A program made the translations under genes and the position numbers. The notes under the pieces are model-generated. The model worked only from the letters and a program-made list of their open reading frames with translations, had not been told where the DNA came from and did no database searches. Of a stretch of 64,000 nt of DNA, positions 1-8,636 are shown piece after piece. The first letter of the stretch is position 1; each line of letters begins with the position of its first letter. Origin of the DNA: Bradyrhizobium septentrionale. Lineage in GTDB: Bacteria > Pseudomonadota > Alphaproteobacteria > Rhizobiales > Xanthobacteraceae. The DNA is taken from contig NZ_CP088285.1 of assembly GCF_011516645.4 (NCBI RefSeq), positions 4,730,501 through 4,794,500 of the forward strand, written 5' to 3'.

Positions 1-984
1 TATCGCCAGGAACAGATGTTTGCCGCCCAAGGCATCACGCTCGACCGGCAAACGCTGGCCTCGTGGATGGGCCGCGTCGCCTGGTGGCTGAAGCCGCTTC
101 ACGCGCTGTTGCGCCGCGCAGTGATGTCCTACCCGCGGCTGTTTGCCGACGAGACGCCGCTGCCAGTTCTCGATCCCGGCCGTGGCAGAACCAAAGTCTG
201 CCAGTTCTGGGCGATCGCCACCGACGACCGCCCGTGGGGCGGCCCGGCGCCGCCGGCAGTAGTCTACGTGTTCGCCGAGGATCGCAAGGCAATCCGCGCC
301 AGGCAGCTGTTTGGAGACTACGACGGCATCCTGCAGGTCGACGGCTACGCCGGGTACAAGGGGCTGATTAAAAACGGCGGCCGTCTGGTACAACTGGCGT
401 TCTGCTTCGCGCATGCGCGGCGGAAGTTCTGGGACGTCCACATCGCGACGAAATCGCCGATTGCCGCGGAAGCGCTGCAGCGGATCGCGATGTTCTACGC
501 CATTGAGGATCGCATTCGCGGTTTGCCGGCGACGCAGCGAGCTGCGGTGCGACAATCCGACACCAGACCGCTGATCGAGGACTTCAAGCCCTGGCTCGAG
601 GCGCGACTGCTGGAAGTCTCGAAGAAATCCGGCCTTGGCAAGGCGATCCGCTACACCCTCAACCATTGGGATGGCCTGACGCGATTCATCGATGATGGGC
701 GCATCGAGATCGACAGCAATACGGTCGAACGCAGCATCAAGCCGATCGGGCTGGGAAAGAAAAACTATCTGTTCGCAGGCAGTGAGGGCGGCGCCGAAAC
801 CTGGGCCACTCTCGCATCACTCATCAACTCCGCAAAGCTTCACGACATCGACCCACGGCACTATTTTACTGATGTTCTCGAGCGCATCGTCTCCGGACGT
901 ACCAAGATCAATCAGCTGAACACGCTGCTGCCGTGGAATTGGAAAGCCGAGCGCGATGGTTCGGAGCCAAAGCTCGCCGCTTGA
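1..984 (+). CDS. tnpC: IS66 transposase TnpC, C-terminal part (5' end outside window)
   Basis: The DDE transposase of an IS66-family element. The frame is open to base 1, so the gene starts upstream of the window. Family signatures are visible: FADETPLPVLDPG (first catalytic Asp region), LQVDGYAGYKGL (second Asp region), CFAHARRKFWD, and the C-terminal DSNTVERSIKPIGLGKKN block with the catalytic Glu. The end (LLPWNW) is the normal IS66 C terminus, so the 3' part is intact. Confidence 0.9.
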   Translation, partial: YRQEQMFAAQGITLDRQTLASWMGRVAWWLKPLHALLRRAVMSYPRLFADETPLPVLDPGRGRTKVCQFWAIATDDRPWGGPAPPAVVYVFAEDRKAIRARQLFGDYDGILQVDGYAGYKGLIKNGGRLVQLAFCFAHARRKFWDVHIATKSPIAAEALQRIAMFYAIEDRIRGLPATQRAAVRQSDTRPLIEDFKPWLEARLLEVSKKSGLGKAIRYTLNHWDGLTRFIDDGRIEIDSNTVERSIKPIGLGKKNYLFAGSEGGAETWATLASLINSAKLHDIDPRHYFTDVLERIVSGRTKINQLNTLLPWNWKAERDGSEPKLAA

Positions 985-1422
985 TCAGTTCGACGGCACG
1001 GCGTCGGGAACTTCCTGCGCATCGCTGGCGTCGTCGTAGATCTCTTCGCGGATCACGCGCAGCGTTACCTCGTGCAGATACACTTGCAGCGCACCCTCCA
1101 GCTCGGTGAACTCGGGCAGCAGGACTCGATCAACGAAGCCCCGTGACGCACGGACCATCACCGTGTTACGTCGCTGTCGGCGATAACGAAACGGCCGCAG
1201 CCCATATCGGCGGCAAAGCGCCAGAAACAGGTGCCGAGACCACTGGTCGGGAAGTGAGAATTGCTGTTCGATCGGTGGATCGTGGCGAGCAAGTTCCTCG
1301 ACCCGGGCCCGCACCCGCTGCAGCGCGGCTTCCGCTGCAAGGCGCTCACCAGCAGTTCCGGCCCCCACGAACAACGCCTCGATCTTCCGAAGCTTCTCGC
1401 GCAGCTGCGACTCGCTGGTCAT
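985..1422 (-). CDS. IS66-associated passenger protein of unknown function
   Basis: A 145-residue protein with start ATG at 1422 preceded by GGGGATCAGA. It lies tail to tail with tnpC: its stop is immediately next to the tnpC stop, inside the presumed IS66 end. The N terminus (LREKLRKIEALFVGAGTAGERLAAEAAL) vaguely resembles the helical start of DUF2786-type proteins found in mobile elements. That is only a resemblance, and I assign no function. The compact packing suggests a cargo gene rather than a transposition gene. Confidence 0.5.
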   Translation of the reverse strand: MTSESQLREKLRKIEALFVGAGTAGERLAAEAALQRVRARVEELARHDPPIEQQFSLPDQWSRHLFLALCRRYGLRPFRYRRQRRNTVMVRASRGFVDRVLLPEFTELEGALQVYLHEVTLRVIREEIYDDASDAQEVPDAVPSN

Positions 1423-1568
1423 TCTGATCCCCGTTGCCCGCTCCGAACCGGGATCAACCCATCACCGCGCGCCGGCGGCGTCAATCATCCCGACCGCGCT
1501 ATCCAGAGCATTCCGCGCAAGTCAAGCCCAGGCACCCGTGATCCTCTCGTGACGCTCACGCACATTAC

Positions 1569-2063
1569 CCGGTATCGCAATCATCGGCGCTCAAGTACCT
1601 CGAGGACCCGCGCCAGCGCTTCTGGATCGACGTGCGAATCCACTCGGATCCGTCGCCGGTTACCGAGGTCGATCTCGATCAATCCAGTACGCGCGGCCAC
1701 TACAGACCGCCCTCGGCTATCACCCGCAGGTAAGAGCTTCGGAGTTTCCTCCGCCTCCGTGGCGGCGATCTGCACCGGCGCAAAAGACGGTGCGACCTGC
1801 TCGGATGTCCGCGCTTGACGACGCCAGGTGAACACCAGGCTGGCCGCTACTCCGTTGCGACGTGCAACCGCTGTCACCTTTGCGCCCGGCGCCAACGTCT
1901 CCTCGACAATCCGTGCCTTGTCATCCTGCGACCAACGCCGCCGACGCTCCAGCCCGCCCAAAACCTCGACCCGCATCGCCCGATGACCTTAAAGCTAGAC
2001 TTAAGGTCACACGCTTGGCGAATTACAGCGTGTCAGACAAGACGGCGCCCGCCGGATGCGTAC
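1569..2063 (-). mobile_element. IS66-family element, 5' fragment (tnpA plus start of tnpB)
   Basis: The left end of a second IS66 element reading leftwards. Its terminal repeat is recognisable at 2063 (reverse strand starts GTACGCATCCGGCGGG), followed by tnpA. tnpB starts with codons M-I-A-I-P-G and is cut at 1568/1569 by another IS66 end. On its outer side it interrupts an IS630 transposase fragment at exactly 2063/2064, the point where similarity to the fuller IS630 copy at 55.2-56.3 kb stops. Confidence 0.6.
1581..1976 (-). CDS. tnpA: IS66 accessory protein TnpA
   Basis: A 131-residue IS66 Orf1-type protein. The N-terminal half is a helix-turn-helix of the IS3/IS66 OrfA kind (RRRWSQDDKARIVEETLAPGAKVTAVARRNGVA, with SLVFTWRRQAR), and the C-terminal half is the usual variable IS66 tail ending in LARVLEVLERR. 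It is probably intact, but its partner tnpB is truncated after a few codons by an IS insertion, so the element is dead. Confidence 0.85.
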   Translation of the reverse strand: MRVEVLGGLERRRRWSQDDKARIVEETLAPGAKVTAVARRNGVAASLVFTWRRQARTSEQVAPSFAPVQIAATEAEETPKLLPAGDSRGRSVVAARTGLIEIDLGNRRRIRVDSHVDPEALARVLEVLERR

Positions 2064-2581
2064 ATCGATCCGATCCCGATACTTGGTCCACTGCGCCCGC
2101 CGACGGGTGACATCGGGACGATCCTGCTCGGCGGCAATCATCGTCTTTTTTTGTAACTGAGCTTCTCGGCGTGGACTAACTCCCACATCGTGCGGTAATC
2201 GACCTTCAGGCCACGCTCAGCGAGTTCGGCCACCAGCCCGCGCACGGTAAAATCGTTTCGGCACCGTTGCATCAGCCATTCGCGGTGCGGCCCCGCAATC
2301 TTCTTTGGCCGATAGCCCCCGATCTGGTCTGGCTTGACGCTACCGGTCTCGTGGAAGCGCTGTACCCAGTTGATCGCCGTGCTGATGCCCACCCCAAATT
2401 GAGCCGCTGCCTGATGCCGCGACAGGCCACCTTTGATGACAGCTCTCACTACCCGCTCACGAAGGTCGTCCGAATAGGCTCGTCCCATCCATGCTGGCCT
2501 CCTTCCCAGCCAGCATGTTGAATCAGAAGCCTTCCGATTTGGGAATCCCAAATCGATTCAAGCTAGACCCATCCCGCTCTA
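2064..2581 (-). pseudogene. IS630-family transposase remnant
   Basis: The left terminal repeat (reverse strand from 2581: TAGAGCGGGATGGGTCTAGC) and the first reading frame (start ATG 2488, stop about 2138; MGRAYSDDLRERVVRAVIKG, helix-turn-helix) of an IS630 element. A run of seven A residues at the frame end is a likely -1 frameshift site joining it to the catalytic half. Only about 25 codons of the catalytic half remain before an IS66 end cuts it at 2063. The sequence is nearly identical to the copy at 55221-56274. Confidence 0.8.
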
Positions 2582-2948
2582 GCCCGCTTGCGGCAGGCGC
2601 TATATTTGCAATGGAATAGATCCATTGTTGATCACTTGATCTGCGATGGAGATCAGACCCGCATGCTCTGACGGCTTCAGTTATTAAGACACAGCGAGCG
2701 GAGACGTTGCAGCTAAGGCTGTTTGATCGGCAAGGCAAGCGCATACCCTTGGGTGACAACACCGTCTCGAAGATCAGTCTCTTAGCAGTGGGGTCAGCGT
2801 TTCGTGCAGGTGTATTGCGATTCAGGTCATAACGCATGGCGCAATGCTGATCCCGATGAGGGAGCACGCTTCTCGGGTGAACGGTACCGTCTTTATTTGT
2901 TTGCCTGCTCCCTTGAGGATTGGAAGAGCCTAAATTGGCCGCCTATGC
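2582..2948. other. Stretch without a supportable gene
   Basis: Between the IS630 end and the tts box of nopP. No frame here has a convincing start, codon pattern or family signature. A weak second GTCAG-type half site is present at 2793. Confidence 0.5.
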
Positions 2949-2976
2949 GTCAGGTTATGGTCAGCTAACCTGTATA
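2949..2976 (+). promoter_or_regulatory. tts box (TtsI-binding promoter) of nopP
   Basis: The sequence GTCAGGTTATGGTCAGCT matches the rhizobial tts-box core GTCAGnTTnTCGAAAGCT at GTCAG, TT, T and AGCT in the right register, and is followed by CC and TATA at the expected positions. It lies about 70 bp before the nopP start, so TtsI-dependent expression with the type III secretion genes is expected. Confidence 0.7.
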
Positions 2977-3047
2977 TCATCCTCCGCAGAGCTCGTGCGG
3001 CACGAGCTCATACAGCGTGCAATTGAGCCGAGAGGAGAGCGAATCTG

Positions 3048-3899
3048 ATGTATGGCAGAATCGTCGGATCGTCCAGCCAGTCTGGAAGCGCCAGCCACGT
3101 TGATGAGTCTGGAGATGAGGGAGAGAGCCCGCGATTTGCGGACACAGTTGCAGGCATGGAGCCCGGTGCGTCGTCGTCGGTGACAACGACGCCATACTCT
3201 CTGGCTTCCGATCCGCCGATCATAGAGATCGATCGATCTTCCTTCACGGAGGGAGTGAGGAGATTTTTGGGCGGTGACATCAGGCACATCGCCAGTAACC
3301 CAGAAGAGTACTCGGATTTCGTGTCCGGGAAGGCTCGGCGCGCAGGAATGGTTGCTGGAAGCTACCTCCACACTTACGATGATCCAAGCAAGCCAGCACG
3401 ATTCTACAGCTATCAGTTGGGTGACGAAACTGTCGGGCTTTTAAGAGCAGGTGGGCCGGCTCGAATCAAGGGGGAGCAGTTTCGGCAACAGTTTGGACGC
3501 AATGATATCACGTCCGTGGTTGACCTTCGGGTTACTCATCCGTTGGTCGAGAACGCGGGCGATATTCTGCTGGAGCATCAACTGCGACAGGACGGCGACC
3601 ATCCCTTGGTCTTGTCACGTCCTGGCTTGGAGGGCATGGAACCCCGTCTGGCCGAAATGGGTTTTGTTCACATGGGGCGTAATTATTGGGCGCTTGATCC
3701 TAACCAGCATCCAGAAGTGTGGACGAAAAACGAGAGCAACGAGTGGCAGCGAGTAGACAAGCCTACGAAGTATCTTACTAAGGTCGAGGATAGTGACACC
3801 GCTTCTGAAGCAAGTGTCGAAAGTGCCGAAGCGGCCTCTTCAGATGATGATCCGTCATTCTACTTGGAGCAAGCTCTCGAAGGATTGCGCATGGAGTAG
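3048..3899 (+). CDS. nopP: Type III effector NopP
   Basis: A 283-residue NopP-family effector secreted by the rhizobial type III system into legume cells. The N terminus is Ser/Gly-rich (MYGRIVGSSSQSGSAS), typical of a T3 secretion signal, and there is no Sec signal. The central part (about residues 140-230) carries the NopP core with DLRVTHPLVENAGDILLEHQ and the MGFVHMGRNYWALDPNQHPE segment, an acetyltransferase-like fold in this family. The C terminus is acidic. A purine-rich RBS (gagaggagag) precedes the ATG and a tts box lies 70 bp upstream. A broken paralogue sits at 54.6-56.3 kb. Length fits the family (about 270-280). Confidence 0.88.
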   Translation: MYGRIVGSSSQSGSASHVDESGDEGESPRFADTVAGMEPGASSSVTTTPYSLASDPPIIEIDRSSFTEGVRRFLGGDIRHIASNPEEYSDFVSGKARRAGMVAGSYLHTYDDPSKPARFYSYQLGDETVGLLRAGGPARIKGEQFRQQFGRNDITSVVDLRVTHPLVENAGDILLEHQLRQDGDHPLVLSRPGLEGMEPRLAEMGFVHMGRNYWALDPNQHPEVWTKNESNEWQRVDKPTKYLTKVEDSDTASEASVESAEAASSDDDPSFYLEQALEGLRME

Positions 3900-4537
3900 A
3901 ACAGCCGCAATAAAGAGACCTGGGCAGGAAATGACGGCTGTTTCGTGAATGGACGCGCCGCCGCGAAGGTCCTAGCGTTAAACGAGGGGGGGCGTACGTT
4001 AGCAGCGTGCGGCCCCATTCGCCTGCCTATCCTATTCAGAAAGTAATGATATTCTCGCGCTTGCGGGCCGTGCAGCTGGAATCGGTGCAACGAAGATCGA
4101 GTACGAATCCGCGCCCCAATCGTGTAGCCAATGCAACGGCGCGTCATGATATGAGCAGGTTGAGGGCGGTATGTGCTCAAGGAAGCTTCGGATCAAACTA
4201 TATGCCAAGGTGACGATCGCGACACAATTCGCAGCGTATTTGGTCTAGTTGGCGCAAGTGGAAAGGCTGTGGCGATCAGTGAGCAACCACTGCGTTTAGT
4301 TCAGTAAGGTGTCGGAAAAGTTTGCGCGCGAAAGTTGCAGCTGCGAATGGGCAAGGAGTAGGCAATAAGCCTCGATGCTCGCGCGGAGCCGACCCAATCG
4401 TGCACCTGCGCCAATCAGCTGTGACGAAGCCTTAAGGTCGGATCGTCAGAAAGCCGAGCGGTTCTGGCTCTTCTACGGTTCTTGCATGTTTGATCGTCCC
4501 GCGAAATGAAGAGCGTCCTGCAATAAACGAGCAATGA
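3900..4537. other. Intergenic stretch, no supportable gene
   Basis: Several short frames exist on both strands, but none has an RBS, a plausible composition or a recognisable domain. No -24/-12 element with correct spacing was found before the Rieske gene at 4538. Confidence 0.5.
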
Positions 4538-4933
4538 ATGCAGCCAGATGCAATCTATGCGATTTGTGGCATTAACGACATTCCAAGCCGCCGGGCCATG
4601 GGTTTCCATCTGATGGTCGTCGATGACGAGGGCGGTCACCGGCCGTGGTCCATCGTTGTAGTGCGGTGGGGCAAGCAGGTGTTTGGTTATGCCAATAAAT
4701 GCCCGCACAACAGCGTCAATCTGGACTGGAACTGGAACGAATTCTTGGATCCATACGGCATCCGGCTGATGTGCGGCAAGCACGGATCGACCTTCGAGCT
4801 CGCCACGGGACGATGCGTCGAAGGTCCATGTAAGGGTGGCGCGCTCACGCCGATCGCGTTGACGGTTCTGGATGGCGATATCTGTGTCGTCGGTATGCCT
4901 CTTGTCGAAGACGATGCGCTTCCCAACGAATGA
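4538..4933 (+). CDS. Rieske-type [2Fe-2S] protein (nif-linked)
   Basis: A 131-residue soluble Rieske domain protein. The cluster ligands are visible as CPH (about residue 52) and CGKHGSTFE (about residue 80), the C-x-H/C-x2-H pattern of Rieske ferredoxins. The rest is a beta-rich fold ending in the ALTVLDGDICVVG strand. It would carry electrons in the cytoplasm; its partner is unknown. A second protein of the same design lies at 14536, so the nif block has two. The start is uncertain: two ATGs at 4534 and 4538 overlap in different frames and the RBS is weak. Confidence 0.8.
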   Translation: MQPDAIYAICGINDIPSRRAMGFHLMVVDDEGGHRPWSIVVVRWGKQVFGYANKCPHNSVNLDWNWNEFLDPYGIRLMCGKHGSTFELATGRCVEGPCKGGALTPIALTVLDGDICVVGMPLVEDDALPNE

Positions 4934-4942
4934 AGGCCGCGC

Positions 4943-5548
4943 TCAGACCGGCCGGTTTTCGTTACGGTTTTTCACGGGTTCCATCCTCTTCAGCCCGTCT
5001 TCGTACGAGATCTCGTCATAGGATAGCTCAAGATCGGACAGCTCGATGTCGTTTGCCGCATCGAGCAGGTAATCAAGCTTGCCGCCCGCATCGAGCTTCT
5101 TGATGTCGTCCTTGCTGACTCCGACCAGGTCCATCATCTCCTTCCAAACGGTGGATTCATCACACGGTAAGACGTGGAAGGTAACATCACCGAGCTTGAT
5201 TCGGTATTTCGCCAGCAAATCTATGTTGTTGCAGAATATGAAATAGCTGCCATTCGGGCTTAAGGCGCCGTCAAGGACGGCTGCGACGTCAGCCAGATAC
5301 GCGAAGGAATGCAGATACCCTGCCAGCACCGGAATAGTGCGTTCTCCTTCCTGCGCGATCGTTAGAACCTGCTCGATGGAATAGTCCGGCGGTCGCTTCT
5401 CGTCGGCGACCTGGGTCTGGAATTTCAGTGCGACATCGCCGCGAAAGCCGAACCGGTCCGGCTTGGTGGTCCCGCCTTTGAGTACGGCATTGAGCAGGCG
5501 ACCCTCCTTCTCAAGTCTGCCGAGTGCGGTGTTTTCGATTGCAGTCAT
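4943..5548 (-). CDS. Conserved protein of unknown function in nif block
   Basis: A protein of about 201 residues convergent with the Rieske gene and divergent from the Fe-S carrier gene. I chose ATG 5548 because GAGG lies about 9 bp before it; a longer form from 5608 is possible. It is acidic at the C terminus (SDLELSYDEISYEDGL) with no signal peptide or membrane segment. The middle (SYFIFCNNIDLLAKYRIKLGDVTFHVLPC) looks like a globular alpha/beta fold. I recognise no family. Position next to Fe-S assembly genes is the only hint to its role. Confidence 0.6.
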   Translation of the reverse strand: MTAIENTALGRLEKEGRLLNAVLKGGTTKPDRFGFRGDVALKFQTQVADEKRPPDYSIEQVLTIAQEGERTIPVLAGYLHSFAYLADVAAVLDGALSPNGSYFIFCNNIDLLAKYRIKLGDVTFHVLPCDESTVWKEMMDLVGVSKDDIKKLDAGGKLDYLLDAANDIELSDLELSYDEISYEDGLKRMEPVKNRNENRPV

Positions 5549-5769
5549 TAAAATCGTCCTCGATCTAAGCTCCTCACCGACGACTTGGCCGGTGCGAATG
5601 CAATGCAAATTGCTTGCCGTCGCATGCGTGGCGGCCTTCGGCGTATCTTAGATAAAAAAGGCGTAAGTGGGCTGCGATTGCCTCAAGTAGCTTTGAAAGA
5701 AACCCGACACGAGTTCAAAAGCCAACAGGTGCGATCCGGAAAGGTAAGCATCATCAAGCGTCCTCTCGC

Positions 5770-5785
5770 TGGCACATGACTTGCC
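5770..5785 (+). promoter_or_regulatory. Sigma-54 (-24/-12) promoter of the Fe-S assembly operon
   Basis: TGGCACATGACTTGCC: GG and GC are separated by exactly 10 bases and both hexamer cores match the consensus TGGCAC-N5-TTGC. Transcription would start near 5797, after an ATG at 5776 and before the ATG at 5821, which supports 5821 as the start. I found no TGT-N10-ACA site in the 190 bp upstream. Confidence 0.85.
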
Positions 5786-5820
5786 CTTCAGCAGGCAAAG
5801 CTAAGCAGTTGAGAGAGGCC

Positions 5821-6141
5821 ATGATCAAGCTAACGGATAGCGCAGTGAATGCGGTCAGGGGCGCAATGTCGTCATCGGCGCAGCCAGCAAGCGGGCTGCG
5901 CATTATCGTCGAGGCAGGCGGCTGCAACGGACTCAAATACATGATGGGTCTGGCCAAGGAGCCGAAGCCTAACGACACGGTGATCGAGTGCGACGGTGTG
6001 AAGGTGTTTGTCGACAACAAGAGCCATGACCATCTGGTCGGCACAACCATCGATTTCGTGATGGCGCTGGAGAGCCCAGGCTTCACTTTTAATAACCCAA
6101 ACGCCACTTCGAGCTGCTCCTGCGGCAAATCGTTCAGCTGA
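5821..6141 (+). CDS. A-type Fe-S carrier (HesB/IscA family)
   Basis: A 106-residue IscA/HesB protein that carries or delivers Fe-S clusters made with NifS. The three conserved cysteines are present: one in AGGCNGLKY (about residue 38) and two in the C-terminal CSCGKSF. The start at 5821 follows GAGAGAGGCC and lies downstream of the predicted sigma-54 start site. It is first in the run iscA-like, NifU-like, nifS, fixU, which share strand and small gaps, so all should be co-expressed by NifA. Confidence 0.88.
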   Translation: MIKLTDSAVNAVRGAMSSSAQPASGLRIIVEAGGCNGLKYMMGLAKEPKPNDTVIECDGVKVFVDNKSHDHLVGTTIDFVMALESPGFTFNNPNATSSCSCGKSFS

Positions 6142-6160
6142 TAAGAAAAGGCGTCAAAAC

Positions 6161-6451
6161 ATGCTGGCGGACCCCGAACAACTGAGGCAATTGACGGCGA
6201 TCTCGACCGGCCGAGCGGGACGCATCCGCGCTGTAATTGAGGAGATCCGTGCCAATCTGCAACGCAGTGGCGCCGACTATCAGTTGATTGGAATTGATGG
6301 CAGCAAGATCATGGTAGGCGCAACCCGTGCCTGCGCGCTCTTTAAGCTCTTGAGGATGACGCTGGAAGGCGTTCAAGTGCAGCTGGTCGACAGGCTCGTC
6401 GAATTCGTCCGCCTGATCACGGTTGTTGTTGCAGGCAAAACGCGGGATTGA
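6161..6451 (+). CDS. Small NifU C-terminal-domain-like protein with degenerate CxxC
   Basis: A 96-residue protein between the A-type carrier and nifS. Its pattern follows the NifU/Nfu scaffold domain: an N-terminal helix (RIRAVIEEIRANLQRSGAD), then YQLIGIDGSKIMVGAT, then RACALFKLLRMTLEGVQVQL. In Nfu domains this last stretch is G-A-C-x-x-C with T-L-K-x-G-V-E. Here only the first Cys is kept and the second is replaced, so a bridging cluster of the usual type is unlikely. The homology is inferred from pattern, not from a search. The ATG at 6161 has AAAAGG 9 bp upstream. Confidence 0.6.
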   Translation: MLADPEQLRQLTAISTGRAGRIRAVIEEIRANLQRSGADYQLIGIDGSKIMVGATRACALFKLLRMTLEGVQVQLVDRLVEFVRLITVVVAGKTRD

Positions 6452-6462
6452 ATGGGGATCAA

Positions 6463-7656
6463 ATGCCGGTTTATCTAGACAACAATGCGACGACGCGGAC
6501 CGATCCATCCGTCGTGCAAGCCATGTTGCCGTTCTTTACCGAGCAGTTCGGAAATGCCTCCTCGGCCCACACCTTTGGCGGCGAGGCCGCGGCCGCGCTG
6601 AAGCAGGCGCGGCGTAGCTTGCAGGCTTTGCTAGGGAATGCCTACGATCATGAAATCGTTTTTACCTCCGGTGGAACCGAGGCCAATAATGCCGCCATTC
6701 TTTCTGCGCTTGCCACCCAAGATGGTCGCGACGAGATCGTCACGACCTCGGTTGAGCATTCCGCCGTGCTTGCGCTGGTCGAGCAACTGGCGACAAGAAG
6801 TGTCAAGACGCATATCATACCCGTAGATGCCCACGGCTGGCTTGACGTCGAGGCCTTTCGCTGCGCGCTCGGGCCACGCACAGCGATCGCCTCGATTATG
6901 TGGGCGAACAACGAGACCGGCACCATTTTTCCCGTGGAGTTTTTAGCCGGCTTGGCACGTGAGGCGGGCGCACTGTTCCATACCGATGCGGTCCAGGCCA
7001 TAGGCAAGCTGCGCGTCGACCTAAGGGACAGTGCGATCGATATGTTGTCGCTGTCCGCACACAAATTGCACGGTCCCAAAGGAATGGGCGCGCTCTACCT
7101 GCGCAAAGGGACAAAATTCCGGCCCCTGATCTGGGGCGGATCACAGGAAAGGCGGCGCCGCGGCGGAACGGAAAATATTCCCGGCATCGTCGGTCTTGGA
7201 AGGGCTGCGGAGCTTGCTGTGGAGCGGCTCGAGCCGGAGCGCGTTCGCATTGGTGCATTGCGCGACCGTCTGGAGCAGGGGATCTTACATAATGGCGAAT
7301 GCTTTGCGCTCGGCGATGTCAACAACCGGTTAGCGAACACAGCCAATATCGCTTTCGATCATCTCGAGGGCGAAGCAGTCGTCCATCATCTCAATCGTGC
7401 GGGCATTGCCGTGTCGCTCGGATCAGCCTGCAGCTCCGGCTCAATGGTGCCGTCGCACGTTCTGCGCGCCATGCAGGTGCCGGCGTGGAGGATGCGCGGC
7501 GCGGTGCGCTTTTCTCTCTCGCGTGAAACCACCGTCGCGGAGGTTGACGAGGTCGTGTGCGCTCTGTCAGACATTGTTGCTCGCTTGCGTGCCACCTCGC
7601 GGGAGTCTGGCGCTCCGCCCAGCTATGCGTCACAGTCGAGGGAGTTGAGCTTGTGA
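6463..7656 (+). CDS. nifS: Cysteine desulfurase NifS
   Basis: A 397-residue PLP enzyme that mobilises sulfur from cysteine for nitrogenase metallocluster assembly. It starts with VYLDNNATTR and has the PLP-binding Lys in LSAHKLHGPKG (about residue 200) and the active-site Cys in LGSACSSGS (about residue 323), on the long flexible loop typical of group I (NifS/IscS) enzymes. ATG 6463 is preferred over an upstream TTG because GGGGA precedes it. It follows the NifU-like gene by 11 bp and overlaps fixU by 4 bases. Confidence 0.97.
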   Translation: MPVYLDNNATTRTDPSVVQAMLPFFTEQFGNASSAHTFGGEAAAALKQARRSLQALLGNAYDHEIVFTSGGTEANNAAILSALATQDGRDEIVTTSVEHSAVLALVEQLATRSVKTHIIPVDAHGWLDVEAFRCALGPRTAIASIMWANNETGTIFPVEFLAGLAREAGALFHTDAVQAIGKLRVDLRDSAIDMLSLSAHKLHGPKGMGALYLRKGTKFRPLIWGGSQERRRRGGTENIPGIVGLGRAAELAVERLEPERVRIGALRDRLEQGILHNGECFALGDVNNRLANTANIAFDHLEGEAVVHHLNRAGIAVSLGSACSSGSMVPSHVLRAMQVPAWRMRGAVRFSLSRETTVAEVDEVVCALSDIVARLRATSRESGAPPSYASQSRELSL

Positions 7657-7877
7657 AAATCATGATCCGCCGCTCGTCGGACGCGGGCCTGTCGATCTAC
7701 GTGCCAAAAAAGGATCTCGAAGAGCCGATCGTGGAATCTGAGTACGAGTCGCTCTGGGGCGGCTGGATCAAGATAGCTAATGGCTGGGTGCTCGATTTAC
7801 CCGAGATGGCGAGCGACACACCATTGCCGATCACAATCAATGCCAAAAAACGGGGCGAGAACGGGAAAGATGCATGA
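7653..7877 (+). CDS. fixU: NifT/FixU protein
   Basis: A 74-residue NifT/FixU family protein (KIMIRRSSDAGLSIYVPKKD...WGGWIKIANGWVLDLP). The family is found only in nif clusters, and its function is dispensable or unknown in most tested species. The GTG start at 7653 overlaps the nifS stop (GTGA), indicating translational coupling, with GAGGGAG 9-10 bp upstream. Length fits the family (about 70-75). Confidence 0.92.
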   Translation: MKIMIRRSSDAGLSIYVPKKDLEEPIVESEYESLWGGWIKIANGWVLDLPEMASDTPLPITINAKKRGENGKDA

Positions 7878-8557
7878 ACATGAGGCCAATCTTCTACATC
7901 GGCATTGGAGAGAATTGCTAATATCGTTTCGCTGACCTGCTTGGCCAGGAGGTCGATAGTATCGTTGCCGGGCTTCGGTGTCTCGATCTCGATTCCGATC
8001 GGTGCCTCGACATATTCGCAGCCAGAGATCAGGAAGCTCTTGGCGGCTGCTCGCTATGGCAGCATCGTGGTTCAGTTGCCAGACGCCATCAAGGAAAGGC
8101 GGACCGAACGGAGCTTTCTTGCTCTCGCTTCAACTATCGCTATTGCGAAGCAATGCGGCGAAGATCATCAGGCGTTCCCGCCGATACCACGATGCAATCG
8201 TCGATCCGAGCGTCTTCTCAATGCAACGAGCGCCGTGTTCAGCTCAAGCAAGGCCTGACACCGATTTGGCTCCCTCGCGCGTTGGGGATAATGCTCATCA
8301 ATTAACGGCGCTGTGACGTCGGATCGCCAGAAGTATCGACCCATTTGTGGCCGGCAGCAGCGCGCAAAACCATGCAGATAGAGCAAGGATCCCGCGCGCC
8401 TCTAGTGCGAGTATGAATGCACCATCCACGGATCTCTGTGTCTGAATCACGACGTACCTGCCGCATTTCCAACATGCGCTTCGTTGCTATTCTAGTATCA
8501 ATATCGATCATTACCGCTGACTGTTTAAGTAGGGCTGCAACGTCACCGTTTCCGCTA
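7878..8557. other. Intergenic region before nifB
   Basis: 680 bp with no convincing coding frame; a 117-codon frame at 7905-8258 has no RBS and no domain. The distal end holds an imperfect NifA upstream site at 8459-8474 (TGC-N10-ACA, one mismatch to TGT-N10-ACA), about 85 bp before the nifB -24 element, a normal distance. Confidence 0.5.
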
Positions 8558-8573
8558 TGGCATGTGAGTTGCT
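8558..8573 (+). promoter_or_regulatory. Sigma-54 promoter of nifB
   Basis: TGGCATGTGAGTTGCT: GG-N10-GC spacing is exact and the -12 box TTGCT is perfect. The nifB start codon lies 64 bp downstream of the -12 box. Confidence 0.87.
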
Positions 8574-8636
8574 ACTCCCCCTCATGAGGCGTTCTCAGGA
8601 TTGGTCTTGGAAAGCCGATGATGCCTGCACGGGGAG

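Larger units (their letters stand above)
1..1568. mobile_element. IS66-family element (right part, nested)
   Basis: The right-hand part of an IS66-type element whose left end lies outside the window. It carries the 3' part of tnpC and a reverse-oriented passenger gene. The right end is inferred at about 1568, where the reverse strand starts GTAATGTGCGTGAGCG, resembling IS66 terminal repeats that begin GTAA. This end abuts the sixth codon of a second IS66 tnpB that reads away to the right, which points to insertion of one IS66 into another. The missing left end prevents checking the expected 8-bp target duplication. Confidence 0.55.
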
